From Ensifer adhaerens (lineage in GTDB: Bacteria > Pseudomonadota > Alphaproteobacteria > Rhizobiales > Rhizobiaceae), in assembly GCF_000697965.2 (NCBI RefSeq), contig NZ_CP015880.1, positions 2,418,001 through 2,482,000 on the forward strand: a stretch of DNA of 64,000 nucleotides, in the 5' to 3' direction. A program made the translations under genes and the position numbers. The notes beneath the pieces are model-generated. The model saw only the letters and a list, made by a program, of their open reading frames with translations, made no database searches and was not told the origin of the DNA. Below are positions 1 through 8,583 of this stretch, piece after piece. Numbering within the stretch: position 1 is the first letter of the stretch; each line of letters starts with the position of its first letter.

Positions 1-248
1 CGCTCTCCGCCGTCGGCCTCTATCTCGTCGTCCTGCGCGAGGAGATCGTCTCCAAGGTCGCAGGCCTGGTGGCGATCGCAGCACCCCATGTCTACGGCGC
101 GCCGCAGCCGCTCGATATCACCAGCAACGTTCCGGCCGTGCTCGGCGCCGAGTTTGCGGTTGCCGCACTCGCCACCACGCTTGCCTTCTGGATCGTGCTC
201 GGCGTCGTCTCCGGCTTCATCAACGAGCGCTTCGTCAAGGCACAGTGA
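1..248 (+). CDS. CbtA-like cobalt transporter subunit, C-terminal part (5' end outside window)
   Basis: An open frame enters from the window start and stops at TGA 246-248. The visible 81 residues include IAAPHVYGAPQP, a stretch like the conserved region of the CbtA family of predicted cobalt transporters, followed by a hydrophobic helix (about residues 54-75) and a short charged tail ending FVKAQ. CbtA proteins are inner-membrane proteins normally encoded with the small CbtB and near cobalamin genes. Those would lie upstream, outside the window, so context cannot confirm the call. The next gene is convergent, 38 bp away. Confidence 0.72.
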   Translation, partial: LSAVGLYLVVLREEIVSKVAGLVAIAAPHVYGAPQPLDITSNVPAVLGAEFAVAALATTLAFWIVLGVVSGFINERFVKAQ

Positions 249-286
249 TCACTGATCACAGATCGTCAGCAAAGCGACGGCGGGGT

Positions 287-1159
287 TCAGGTCCCGCCGT
301 TTTGCATGAGATGCGCCGCCAGCCGCGCGCGGCGATCTTCCGGCTCCAGCAGCACGCAGGTGTCGCAGAAACTGCCCCCTTCCGTCTTGAAGTAGAGACA
401 GCAGCCGCAACGGATCCGATACTGGCGCGACAGCTGAGCGCCGCTTGCCGGATCGAGAGCCGCGATCTGCTCGTAGCAGAGCTCCTCTGAGTAGAGCCGC
501 GAACCCGGTCGTTTGACGATCGCCAGCGCCTCGGCCATGCCGCGCGCCTCGTCGCCGATCGCGCGGCCGATTTCCAGGAACGCGCCGGCCAGGGCATCAG
601 CCGCGAGCCGCCATTGCGCCCCGCTCGACAGCCCTGCTCGCGCTTTCAGAACCGCAACGACGGGTGCCAGATGGGCGATGAAGCCCGGTTCGAATGCGCT
701 GACGCCTTCGCCACCCTGGCGCTCCGTCGCCGGCGGATGCAGGCGAAAATGATAGCGCTTGCCCGCGACTTCGACGCCACGGTGAAGCCGCGTCCAATCC
801 TCGAAACGAATGCCGGCCACCTCCGCCTGCAACCCGGCGCCGAGATGGAACGCGCCAAGGACCACGCTCAGCTGGCGGCTATAGAAGGCGATCAGATGCG
901 CCGCCCGGATCCGGTCGGTCATGCCGACCCCGAAGAAATCCTGATAGGCGAGCCCCGCCTCAAGGCCAGCGCTGCCCGCAGCCCAGAAGTCGCCCGGCGC
1001 GCTGAAATCACTGGCCGCCGGCCCGAGCGAGACGGCAGCCTCGGGAAACTGGGCACGCAGATGGTCGGCGACGGCCAGCGCCTGCGGCGCAAACGCCGCG
1101 GTCTCCGCTGTCGGCCGGTGGTCGTTCAAGCGCATGCCGTCTCCGTCGTCCATTCTCAT
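287..1159 (-). CDS. fhuF: FhuF-like siderophore-iron reductase
   Basis: A 290-aa protein. Its C-terminus carries the FhuF iron-sulfur signature: CC, then ten residues (LYFKTEGGSF), then CDTC. In this family these four cysteines hold a 2Fe-2S centre that reduces ferric hydroxamate siderophores in the cytoplasm to release iron. Rhizobial FhuF proteins are known to take part in hydroxamate siderophore use. The first ATG overlaps the upstream glycosidase stop (ATGA), implying translational coupling. In-frame ATGs at 1153 and 1135 have better-placed AGAGG and GGAG sequences and may be the true start. No Fur or RirA box was recognised upstream of the pair. Confidence 0.85.
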   Translation of the reverse strand: MRMDDGDGMRLNDHRPTAETAAFAPQALAVADHLRAQFPEAAVSLGPAASDFSAPGDFWAAGSAGLEAGLAYQDFFGVGMTDRIRAAHLIAFYSRQLSVVLGAFHLGAGLQAEVAGIRFEDWTRLHRGVEVAGKRYHFRLHPPATERQGGEGVSAFEPGFIAHLAPVVAVLKARAGLSSGAQWRLAADALAGAFLEIGRAIGDEARGMAEALAIVKRPGSRLYSEELCYEQIAALDPASGAQLSRQYRIRCGCCLYFKTEGGSFCDTCVLLEPEDRRARLAAHLMQNGGT

Positions 1160-2502
1160 CCTCTGGCGCGGGATGCGGGCGGATTACCACACGCGCCTTC
1201 CCCCTCCTGCAGCCAGCCACCGTCGAAGCCCGCCCGCTCAAGGCCGAGACGGATCGCCGGCATGCTGCGCATCAGCGCCCAGCCAAGGCCGCTTTGCCAG
1301 TTCTCGATCATCATGACAACGATGCCCTGGTCAAGACCGACGACACGCGCATCGATCCAGCCCTCCGGGCCTGCGCCGGCGGCCAGGCTCGGGTTAAAGC
1401 CGCCGGGAAAGCGCCCTTCGCTCAAAAGTCCCGGATAACTGTCTGCCATATGCACGAGGGAGGCCCGCGCCGCGTCCGGCTCGAACGGCAGGCAGGCGAG
1501 CGGCGCCCAGGGCACGAGCGTGCCGTCATCAAGGCCGTAGGGTGCGCCGCGGTTCACATAGCCGAAAAGCCGCTGCTGGCGCCCATCCGCAAGCCGCAGC
1601 CGGCCGCGCGGCGCATGGCAGGCGCTCAGGCCCCACAGGTCCTCGCCATATCCGGCGAAACCGCCGGGATTGGAGCGCGCATGGTCCCGCTGCAAGGCGA
1701 TGGCGCGTCGGGTATTCTCGAAATAATCCGTCCCCCGCTCCCGCATCGTCCGGTCGGAAAGCCCGCGCAGATCGAGCCAGGCCTGCGGAAAGAGATGGAT
1801 GAAGAGTGGCGCCGCATGCAGATGCGGCCGGCCGTCGACGGGAATCCAGTCATGGCCCTCGGCAAAGGCCGCATAGTGCTCCGGTTCGATCGAATGGTCG
1901 GGCGCGCCGAGTGCCAGCACATAGAGCAGCAGCGCTTCGCTGTAACCCCGCCAGCGATGCTTCAAGAACCGCCCCGGCGGCCGCCAGCCCATCGTCAGCG
2001 TGTCGGCCCGATTGAGCGCCCAGCGCCAGTCCACCCGCGCATAGAGCCGATCGGCAAGCGCGCGGATCTCGCATTCGTCCGCATCCCTACCGGAAAAATA
2101 TGCAGAGGCGGTCAGGCAGCCGGCGATCAGCAGCGCCGTATCGACGGTCGAAAGCTCGCTCTGCCAGGTGCGCTCGCCGGTCCGCATGTCGAGGAAGTGA
2201 TGGTAGAAGCCGCGATAGCCGGTCGCCTGCCGGTGGCGGGACTGCGGGCTTTGGACAAGGAAGCGCAGGGTCGTCACCACCCGCCGCGCGGCATCGCTGC
2301 GCGAGAGCCAGCCGCGCTCGACGCCGATCGGATAGCAGGAAAGGCCGAAGCCGGTCGCAGCGATGCTCGCCGGCGCGCCCGGCAACGCGGTGTCGGCGAT
2401 CAGTCCGGTGACCGGATCCGAATGTTCGAGGAAATACCCGAACGCCGCCTGCTGCAATCGATCGATCTGAAATCGCTCAGTATTTTCCGTACGCTGCGGC
2501 AT
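1156..2502 (-). CDS. Glucoamylase-like domain protein (GH144-type, putative beta-1,2-glucan hydrolase)
   Basis: About 448 aa. The sequence resembles the 'glycoamylase' domain found in cyclic beta-1,2-glucan synthases and GH144 endo-beta-1,2-glucanases: an aromatic-rich alpha/alpha barrel with YRGFYHHFLDM, RTWQSELSTVDTALL, EDLWGLSACHAP and a late YPGLLSEGRFPGGFNPS. No signal peptide is evident at the chosen start, which suggests a cytoplasmic enzyme. ATG 2502 is preferred over 2523 because AGGAAAGG lies four bases before it. The stop overlaps the fhuF start by four bases, so the two form one transcription unit although their functions look unrelated. The substrate is inferred from the family only. 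Confidence 0.75.
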   Translation of the reverse strand: MPQRTENTERFQIDRLQQAAFGYFLEHSDPVTGLIADTALPGAPASIAATGFGLSCYPIGVERGWLSRSDAARRVVTTLRFLVQSPQSRHRQATGYRGFYHHFLDMRTGERTWQSELSTVDTALLIAGCLTASAYFSGRDADECEIRALADRLYARVDWRWALNRADTLTMGWRPPGRFLKHRWRGYSEALLLYVLALGAPDHSIEPEHYAAFAEGHDWIPVDGRPHLHAAPLFIHLFPQAWLDLRGLSDRTMRERGTDYFENTRRAIALQRDHARSNPGGFAGYGEDLWGLSACHAPRGRLRLADGRQQRLFGYVNRGAPYGLDDGTLVPWAPLACLPFEPDAARASLVHMADSYPGLLSEGRFPGGFNPSLAAGAGPEGWIDARVVGLDQGIVVMMIENWQSGLGWALMRSMPAIRLGLERAGFDGGWLQEGEGACGNPPASRARG

Positions 2503-2649
2503 TTCGCCTTTCCTGTCCGACATCCGGCCTCATGCAGGACCCGGCAAAATCACTCTTTAGTGAAGGCCAACTACACCCAAACGGTCGCCGAAATCCAATC
2601 TTGTGTTACAGTCTTCTAATCTGACCGCGCGCAATGACTGGTTGAAGCG

Positions 2650-3444
2650 ATGTTGAGCGTGTTGGCGTTACTCCTTTCATTGAGTGGTGGCCCGAGCCCA
2701 TCGACCGCCGAGGCGACGAATGTCGACGTCGAACTGATCCTGGCGGTCGACATGTCCGGCTCGATGGATCTCGACGAGGCCCGCATCCAGAGGGCCGGCT
2801 ATGTCGAGGCACTCCGGCATCGCGACTTCCTTGATGCGGTCGAAAGCGGCCAGCTGGGCAAGATCGCCATCGGCTATTTCGAATGGGCCGGAACGGTGAA
2901 CGAGTCCTCCGTTGTCGCCTGGAAGGTCATCGACAATGCCGCCGACGCCGACGCCTTCGCCAAGCTGATCGAAGCGCGGCCGGTCGGCACACGCCGCGGC
3001 ACCTCCATCTCCAACGCCATCACCTATGGCACGGCGCTGATCGATTCCAACGCGTTCAGCGGCGTGCGAAGGGTCATCGACATCTCCGGCGACGGGCCGA
3101 ACAACATCGGCCCGCCGGTGCTTCCAGCCCGCGAGATCGCGATCACGCGCGGCATCACCATCAACGGGCTTGCCATCCTCATCCGCCCGTCGGTTTCGAC
3201 CGGCCCGCTTGACCAATATTATGCCGAATGTGTCATCGGCGGCCCCGGCTCCTTCGTGCTGCCGGTGCACGAGCCCGAAGATTTCTCCATCGCGATCCGC
3301 CAGAAACTGGTGCTCGAAGTCAGCGGCCTGCCACCACCGCCGACCATACGCTATGTCGATGCCTTCCCGGCGCCCGACTGCCTGATCGGCGAGAAATTGC
3401 GACCGGGCTTCCTCGACCGGGTCTATCCGGAGCTCGACAAGTAG
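2650..3444 (+). CDS. DUF1194 exported protein with VWA-like fold
   Basis: 264 aa. A hydrophobic N-terminus (about residues 1-22) looks like a signal peptide. Next comes VDVELILAVDMSGSMDLDEA, whose DMSGSM is a MIDAS-type metal-binding loop of the von Willebrand A fold; SGDGPNN around residue 145 is the second acidic metal-site region. The pattern matches the DUF1194 family of Rhizobiales, whose role is unknown; a periplasmic protein-protein interaction role is a reasonable guess. It is divergent from the glycosidase/fhuF pair across a 147-bp gap and co-directional with the following GntR gene, 104 bp downstream. Confidence 0.8.
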   Translation: MLSVLALLLSLSGGPSPSTAEATNVDVELILAVDMSGSMDLDEARIQRAGYVEALRHRDFLDAVESGQLGKIAIGYFEWAGTVNESSVVAWKVIDNAADADAFAKLIEARPVGTRRGTSISNAITYGTALIDSNAFSGVRRVIDISGDGPNNIGPPVLPAREIAITRGITINGLAILIRPSVSTGPLDQYYAECVIGGPGSFVLPVHEPEDFSIAIRQKLVLEVSGLPPPPTIRYVDAFPAPDCLIGEKLRPGFLDRVYPELDK

Positions 3445-3548
3445 CCTCGCTCGACCTGACGATGCCCCCGCAACCTTTGCGCGTCAGATTGTCGTTTCCC
3501 TTCGCTTCGTCCGACGATAAGATGGCGCGTTGCTTCGCGGATCGATTC

Positions 3549-4271
3549 ATGTCCTTGACCACCACGCCCCATCAGGCCGAACTGGCCACAGACCCGACCA
3601 CCGACACCGGCAGTCAGCACATCCGCGATACATTGCGCGATGCGATCGTCGAGCGGCGGCTTGCGCCTGGCACGAAGCTTTCGGAAAGCGACGTCGGCGA
3701 ACTCTTCAACGTCAGCCGAACGCTGGTGCGCGCCGCCCTGCAGGCGCTGTCCTATGAGGGCCTCGTCAACGTCGAGAAGAACCGCGGCGCCTTCGTTGCG
3801 CACCCTTCGATCGACGAGGCGCGCCAGATCTTTGCGACCCGCCGGCTGATCGAACCCGGCGTCGTGCGCGCCGCCGCCGCCCAGATCGGCAAGGCGGAGC
3901 TTTCCGAACTCAGGCGCATGCTGGCAGCCGAGCGCCAACTGACCGAACAGCGCGGTCAATCGGCCCGTCGTGCGGAAATCAAGGCATCGGGCGATTTCCA
4001 CCTGGCGCTTGCCGACCTCTCGGGCAACACCATTCTGCGCCGCTTCATGGACGAGCTCGTCGCCCGCTCCTCGCTGGTCATCGCGCTTTACGGACAATCG
4101 ACCGTTTCGAGCTGCGGCCACAGCGAACACGACGAGATCGTCAACGCGATCGAGCGTGGCGACATCGACGCGGCCGCGCGGCTGATGATCCACCACATCG
4201 ACCATATCGAAGCCGACCTCGACCTGCGCGTTCTGAAGTCGACCGACCTCAAGGCAGCGCTGGAACTCTAG
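3549..4271 (+). CDS. GntR-family transcriptional regulator, FadR/FCD subfamily
   Basis: 240 aa from ATG 3549. The N-terminal winged helix-turn-helix (about residues 20-85) reads LRDAIVERRLAPGTKLSESD, then VGELFNVSRTLVRAALQAL, the standard GntR DNA-binding pattern. The C-terminal all-helical FCD domain (about 95-235) carries histidines typical of its metal or ligand pocket (DFHLAL, HSEHDEIVNAI, HHIDHIE). Such proteins usually sense small carboxylates or sugar acids. No enzyme or transporter gene lies beside it, so the effector cannot be inferred. An in-frame ATG at 3522 would add nine residues; neither start has a strong ribosome-binding site. Confidence 0.88.
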   Translation: MSLTTTPHQAELATDPTTDTGSQHIRDTLRDAIVERRLAPGTKLSESDVGELFNVSRTLVRAALQALSYEGLVNVEKNRGAFVAHPSIDEARQIFATRRLIEPGVVRAAAAQIGKAELSELRRMLAAERQLTEQRGQSARRAEIKASGDFHLALADLSGNTILRRFMDELVARSSLVIALYGQSTVSSCGHSEHDEIVNAIERGDIDAAARLMIHHIDHIEADLDLRVLKSTDLKAALEL

Positions 4272-4516
4272 TGCCGCCACCTGCGCCGGGCCTGGATTTT
4301 CAAAACTTTTCAACACCGGTCCGAGCTCGATGGAGCTCCCCGCCGCACCTCCCTTCGTCCGCCGTCGGCAAAAGCGACGCAACCAAAAGATCAGGTTCGC
4401 AAAGCCGGAGAGAACTCGCCTGCCGTCAGCGCGAATAAAATCGGTCGACAACATGGAACCATCCCGCTGCTCTCGCGTTGCCCTCTCGCTCGAAAAGACT
4501 GTGAACGAGGAATGCA

Positions 4517-4756
4517 ATGAGCGAGAAACTCTTTCCCACTCCCATCCCCCTGAAACTTTCGGCACGACGGCAGACCGTGGTCAGAACGGTGTTCGAAGCC
4601 GTGGAACTGCTCAGGCAGTGGCCGGGCCGTCGTGGCCGGGAATATCGCGCAGCCCTCAGACGCTGCCTGGATGCGCTGGATGGATTGACGAGTACGGACC
4701 GGGCGAGCCGCTGCTTTGCCGCAGCCGCCCGGGAATCGGGCCTGTTGCTGGCCTGA
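4517..4756 (+). CDS. DUF982 domain protein
   Basis: 79 aa. The sequence follows the DUF982 pattern common in rhizobia: a V-V-F-AVELLRQWPGRRG segment, then YRAALRRCLDALDG and ASRCFAAAARESG. These small cytoplasmic proteins often occur in many copies per rhizobial genome, and no biochemical role is established. The start ATG 4517 has GAGGAA at a suitable distance. It stands alone between the GntR gene and the convergent GH26-like gene. Confidence 0.82.
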   Translation: MSEKLFPTPIPLKLSARRQTVVRTVFEAVELLRQWPGRRGREYRAALRRCLDALDGLTSTDRASRCFAAAARESGLLLA

Positions 4757-4914
4757 TCCGGGCGACCGGGATGATCCGGAACCGCAAAGGTGATCCGGGA
4801 TATCAAGGGCTCGGAGTTTGAAGCTTTCACGATGCGCCGAAGGACGATCGGCGCATCGCCCCGACCGAAAGCACCTCAGCTGCGATCAGCAAGATTTCAT
4901 GCCACGCGCGGCGA

Positions 4915-5961
4915 TCAGTCGGCGAGTTCGGCCGCTTCCTTCGGTCCACGGTCGGCAAGCGCCTTGAGCGCCGCCTTGTCGAGCCGCCAGTCCGGCGCGC
5001 CGTAACCGAGCGGCCACTTGTACGGCTCCTTGTCGTTGAAGAAGACGACGGTCGTCAGAAGCGGGAAGGCCTGGCGGTAGGTCTGCTGATCCAGGATTTC
5101 GGCATACCATGCACGCTTGTAATCGGCCGAGCCGGAGACCCCGAGTTCGGCAACGATCACGGGCTTGCCGTAACGCGAAACGCGCTGGTACTTTTCCTTG
5201 AGCGCTTCGCCGAAGCGACGCTCGCGGCCCCAATAGTCGACGTCCATCTTCTGCAGGCCCCAGACCGGGATGCCGATCGCATCGACGACATCGTCGCCCG
5301 GATAATAGGCCGCGAGATTGCGATGGCCCTTCGGCGACCAGACGTAGCGGGCGGCCGGCGCGAGTTCCCGGCACTTGCTGACGAAGTAGCGGAACGCCGT
5401 CTTGTAGCCTTCGCTGTCGCGCCGCGCCCAGGGATAGCGCTCGCCGGGCTCTTCCATCTCATGGCCCCAGCGAATGTAGACCGGCCCGCGGAAGTCGGCG
5501 GCGCGCGTGCAAATATCGGTAATCTCGCGATCGAAGCGGCCCTTGCCGATATCGGCAAACAGCCGGTTGCCGCCGGCGCGCCAGTCGGCGGCATGGGTAT
5601 AGGGCTCGACCGAAAGCATCAGCGCCCGCCCCTGTCGCGCGGCATTTGCGAACTTCCGTTTCAGCTGCGCCCGATCCGGCTTCTGCCAGTAGACGAAGAC
5701 ATGCTCGAGTGTCAGCGCGTCGCTGGATGCGACCGCATCATGCGGATCGTAAACACCGATTTCGACCGTGCGTGTTTCCCGCTCCCTTGCCTCAGGCGTG
5801 ATGGCGGCGGTCGTCAGCGACCGGTCGATACCATCTACGGGATCCTGCGCGCGGCCCGGCGTGACACCGGCAACCGCCAGAAGCGCCAGCGCGCCAGCAC
5901 CGAGGACCGATCTTGGGACAGCAATAGGCAACGATTTTCTCCGGCGTGCCACATCTGGCAC
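4915..5961 (-). CDS. GH26-like exported glycoside hydrolase (mannanase/endoglucanase type)
   Basis: 348 aa with a GTG start. An arginine-rich tract followed by a hydrophobic segment (about residues 15-38, ending near GRAQ) looks like a signal peptide, so the enzyme is probably periplasmic or secreted. Two motifs place it in the GH26 clan: YIRWGHEMEE, with the general acid/base Glu after His, and KPVIVAELGVSG, with the nucleophile Glu near residue 265. SVEPYTHAADWRAGG and FNDKEPYKW also fit. The substrate could be a mannan or mixed-linkage beta-glucan; the sequence does not decide. The following lipoprotein gene is on the same strand, 156 bp upstream. Confidence 0.77.
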   Translation of the reverse strand: MPDVARRRKSLPIAVPRSVLGAGALALLAVAGVTPGRAQDPVDGIDRSLTTAAITPEARERETRTVEIGVYDPHDAVASSDALTLEHVFVYWQKPDRAQLKRKFANAARQGRALMLSVEPYTHAADWRAGGNRLFADIGKGRFDREITDICTRAADFRGPVYIRWGHEMEEPGERYPWARRDSEGYKTAFRYFVSKCRELAPAARYVWSPKGHRNLAAYYPGDDVVDAIGIPVWGLQKMDVDYWGRERRFGEALKEKYQRVSRYGKPVIVAELGVSGSADYKRAWYAEILDQQTYRQAFPLLTTVVFFNDKEPYKWPLGYGAPDWRLDKAALKALADRGPKEAAELAD

Positions 5962-6117
5962 CGCATAAAACCAGACATGGCTTGCTGCGCGCTGGAAGCC
6001 GGTGCGATCGCGAGGCCGTGGGCGTCATGCCCGGATGGCAAAAAGGCCGCCGCCAAGGCTGGCAACCGCCCCGTCTCCATGATCGATTGCGCCTGCCTTC
6101 CCGAACGCGACAGACTG

Positions 6118-6471
6118 TTAGAGCGAGGCTCTGAGGAAACAGTGCGACGTGCGCCCGAAGCCGCTCGGCGAGCAGATATAGGGCGCGCGGCCGAGGTAGG
6201 TTGCCGTGCGCCTGCGCGTCGGTGCCGGCTCGACGATGTCTTCATCCGCCTCGGCGATCTTCAGCTGCTTCTCTTCCTTGCGGACCTTGATCGAAGGGCT
6301 CGCATAGGCACTCGAATGGCCCGATGCAAACAGCGGCGTTTCGCTGACGACCGTCGACGAGCAGCCGGCGGACAGAAGCAGGAGGCTTAGAACTGATGTC
6401 GTCGGTACGAGAAACTTGAAACCCGAAACGGCGGTGCGGCCTACGCCGGCACATGCGGTTTTGATTCGCAT
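6118..6471 (-). CDS. Small lipoprotein of unknown function
   Basis: About 117 aa from ATG 6471, which has AAAGGA seven bases upstream. The N-terminus is basic, then hydrophobic (VPTTSVLSLLLLSAGC), ending in a lipobox LSAGC, so it should be lipid-modified. The mature part is short and charged (IKVRKEEKQLKIAEADEDIV) and ends in YICSPSGFGRTSHCFLRASL. That tail resembles the C-terminus of other small rhizobial exported proteins; its two cysteines could form a disulfide. No function can be assigned. Confidence 0.7.
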   Translation of the reverse strand: MRIKTACAGVGRTAVSGFKFLVPTTSVLSLLLLSAGCSSTVVSETPLFASGHSSAYASPSIKVRKEEKQLKIAEADEDIVEPAPTRRRTATYLGRAPYICSPSGFGRTSHCFLRASL

Positions 6472-6952
6472 AAACGTCCTTTCGAATAGCGGTCCAGCCG
6501 CCTGGGGCTTCCTTTGGGCGAAAAGGCGGCGATCTTCAACCCCCTTTTTCATTATTCATTGCTTAAATTAACAATTCCTTTCTTAGAGATTCCGCCATGG
6601 TTGTGCCGCCGCTTTCGCCCTGCGCTGGCGAACATCGACGCCATGCGGACGGCGGACGCAGGCATCGGCGCGGGCTATGAGCGAAACAAATACGGAAAAG
6701 CAAAGGCTTGCCGGGCCCCCTGTATCACGGCATCGGCGAACGGCGACCCGTCTCTGCCGCTTCCGCGCCACCACGCCCGGTGGCAATATCCGGCCGATGC
6801 TACGGCTGATGTCCCCGGACAAAAAAATCGACCCCACCCACCGGTTCTCCGCTGGAATCCGGACGGCGGCGGCTGGCGGGGACGACGGGCCGCTGCCATT
6901 CGCTATTTTTAGCTATCGCGCATTTACGGATCCTTGACCTCTGCCGGCCACC
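6472..6952. other. Non-coding stretch upstream of the candidate sRNA
   Basis: No reading frame here has convincing codon use, a ribosome-binding site and a recognisable protein. The first 120 bp next to the lipoprotein start are comparatively AT-rich and probably hold its promoter, oriented leftwards. Confidence 0.5.
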
Positions 6953-7025
6953 TTGGAGCGAGGCGCAACATGTTTGAGCGTATGCGCCCACTCCAAAACT
7001 GCCCGCCTCCCGCGGGCATTTTTTT
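6953..7025 (+). ncRNA. Candidate trans-acting small RNA with Rho-independent terminator
   Basis: The 73 nt fold into two hairpins. In the first, TTGGAG (6953-6958) pairs with CTCCAA (6991-6996), and inside it GGCGCA (6962-6967) pairs with TGCGCC (6983-6988). A short A-rich single-stranded linker follows. Then GCCCGC (7001-7006) and GCGGGC (7012-7017) close a five-base CTCCC loop, followed by an A and seven T residues. No upstream gene needs this terminator. The architecture of hairpin, A-rich linker and U-tailed hairpin is that of Hfq-type sRNAs. A promoter was not clearly identified. I could not match it to a named alphaproteobacterial family. Confidence 0.55.
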
Positions 7026-7301
7026 GCGCGCACGGTAGCCCTGCGAGCACCAGCCGCCCGGTATTCCCAGAAACGACGCCTTCCCCCGCGCGCCGCTTCA
7101 TCCCGCCCCATCCTCGACGCCCATTGCACGGGCTGAGGCCTTCCAACGTCTGGCCTCGCCTTGCCGATGGGACATGCGAACTGCGCGCCGGCCAGCCGCG
7201 ATCGGCTGCTCGCCAGCGCGTTTACCACACTGCGAAAGTCCCATTGCGCGAATTTAAGGAGTTGTTAATAATAGAAAGCGGAGAGCGAGGGGCAATCCAA
7301 A

Positions 7302-8491
7302 TTGGATCAAGATACAGGTGCCGACATCGTCGGAGCCGCCGGCATCGCTGGCGCGCGCATAACCATCATTGTTTCTGCACTCGGCGCCGGGGGTACCGAG
7401 CACGTCGTCAGTCTCGTTGCCAGCCACTGGGCCCGCCTCGGCTGCACGTCACGGTCATTACACTCGAAGCGCCGACCTCCGAACCCTATTACAGGCTCGA
7501 TCCGCGCGTCACCATCGAGCGGCTCGACGTGCCGGTTCAGAAGGCTGGCAAGCTGCGGGCCGCCTGGCTGGTGGCAAGGCGGCTCTACCGACTGCGCTCG
7601 ACGATCAGCCGCACCCGTCCCGACTTCGTGCTGAGCTTCCTGACGCGCACGAACGTGTTGACGCTGCTCGCAACACGAGGCCTCAGGCTCCCGGTGATCG
7701 TGTCCGAGCGCAACAACCCGGCGGTGCAGCCCTTCGGCCCCTTCTGGAAATGGCTGCAGCTTCGTCTCTACCCGCGCGCCTTTGCGCTGGTGACGATGAC
7801 CAAGGGCGCGCTGGACTATTTCCCGCCGAATGTTCGCCGCTCCAGCCGGGTGATCGCCAATGCGATCAATCTGCCCGACGGCTGGCAAAAGAAGCGCGGC
7901 AACAATGTGCTCACCGCCGTCGGGCGCCTGACTGAGCAAAAAGGCTTCGATCTGCTGCTCGAAGCCTTCGCCAAGGTGGCCAGTGACCACCCCGAATGGA
8001 AGCTCGTCATCTGGGGCGAAGGCGAGGCGAGAAAAGCGCTGGAAGCCCAGCGCAATGCGCTCGGATTGGCCGACCGGGTGGAAATGCCCGGCGTCACCGC
8101 GAAACCCGGCCTCTGGGTCGAAACCGCCGACCTCTTCGTCCTGTCATCCCGCTACCAAGGCTGGGGCATCGCCCTGCTTGAAGCGATGGCCGCAGGCCTC
8201 CCCGTCGTCTCCTTCGCCTGCGAATGGGGCCCGACCGACATGATTGCCAACGGCGACGACGGCATCCTCGTCGAAAACGGCGACATCAACGCCCTGGCCG
8301 AAGCCCTCTCCAACCTGATGGGCGACGAGACCCTGCGCGCCCGTCTCGCGGCCAACGCCGAAGCCAATGTCCGACGCTACGACGCCGAACATATCCTCTC
8401 CCAATGGGACGCCGTGGCGCTCTCGGCACTGGAAAACTCGAGCACCCCGAGGGCCACGATGAAGCCCCGGGCCATCCCCGCTTCCGGCTAA
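7302..8491 (+). pseudogene. GT4-like glycosyltransferase, interrupted by a single-base frameshift
   Basis: The N-terminal glycosyltransferase motif ITIIVSALGAGGTEHVVSLV is read from TTG 7302, but the rest (LHVTVITLEAP through RLAANAEANVRRYDAEHI) is read one frame over. The switch lies near 7437-7441, where one extra G after CTCGG would restore LGLHVTVITLEAP. The total length of 1190 bp is one base short of a multiple of three. Downstream, VSERNNPAVQPFGPFW, GRLTEQKGFDLLLEAF and SRYQGWGIALLEAMAAGLPV are the usual GT4 donor-binding features, so about 396 residues would be intact if repaired. It is either a recent pseudogene or a sequencing error. It probably acts on surface polysaccharide. Confidence 0.75.
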
Positions 8492-8583
8492 GGATCTGGC
8501 CGCGTTGGCGGAGACAACTGCGAACGTGGCCTCGGAAAGGGTATGTCCTGTCAAACCGGTCGCGACAGGCGAGCGCTTTGTAG

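Noticed and set aside
6931..6962. TTGACC at 6934 as the -35 of the candidate sRNA
   Set aside because: No -10-like hexamer lies 16-18 bases downstream, and the implied start would fall inside the first helix.
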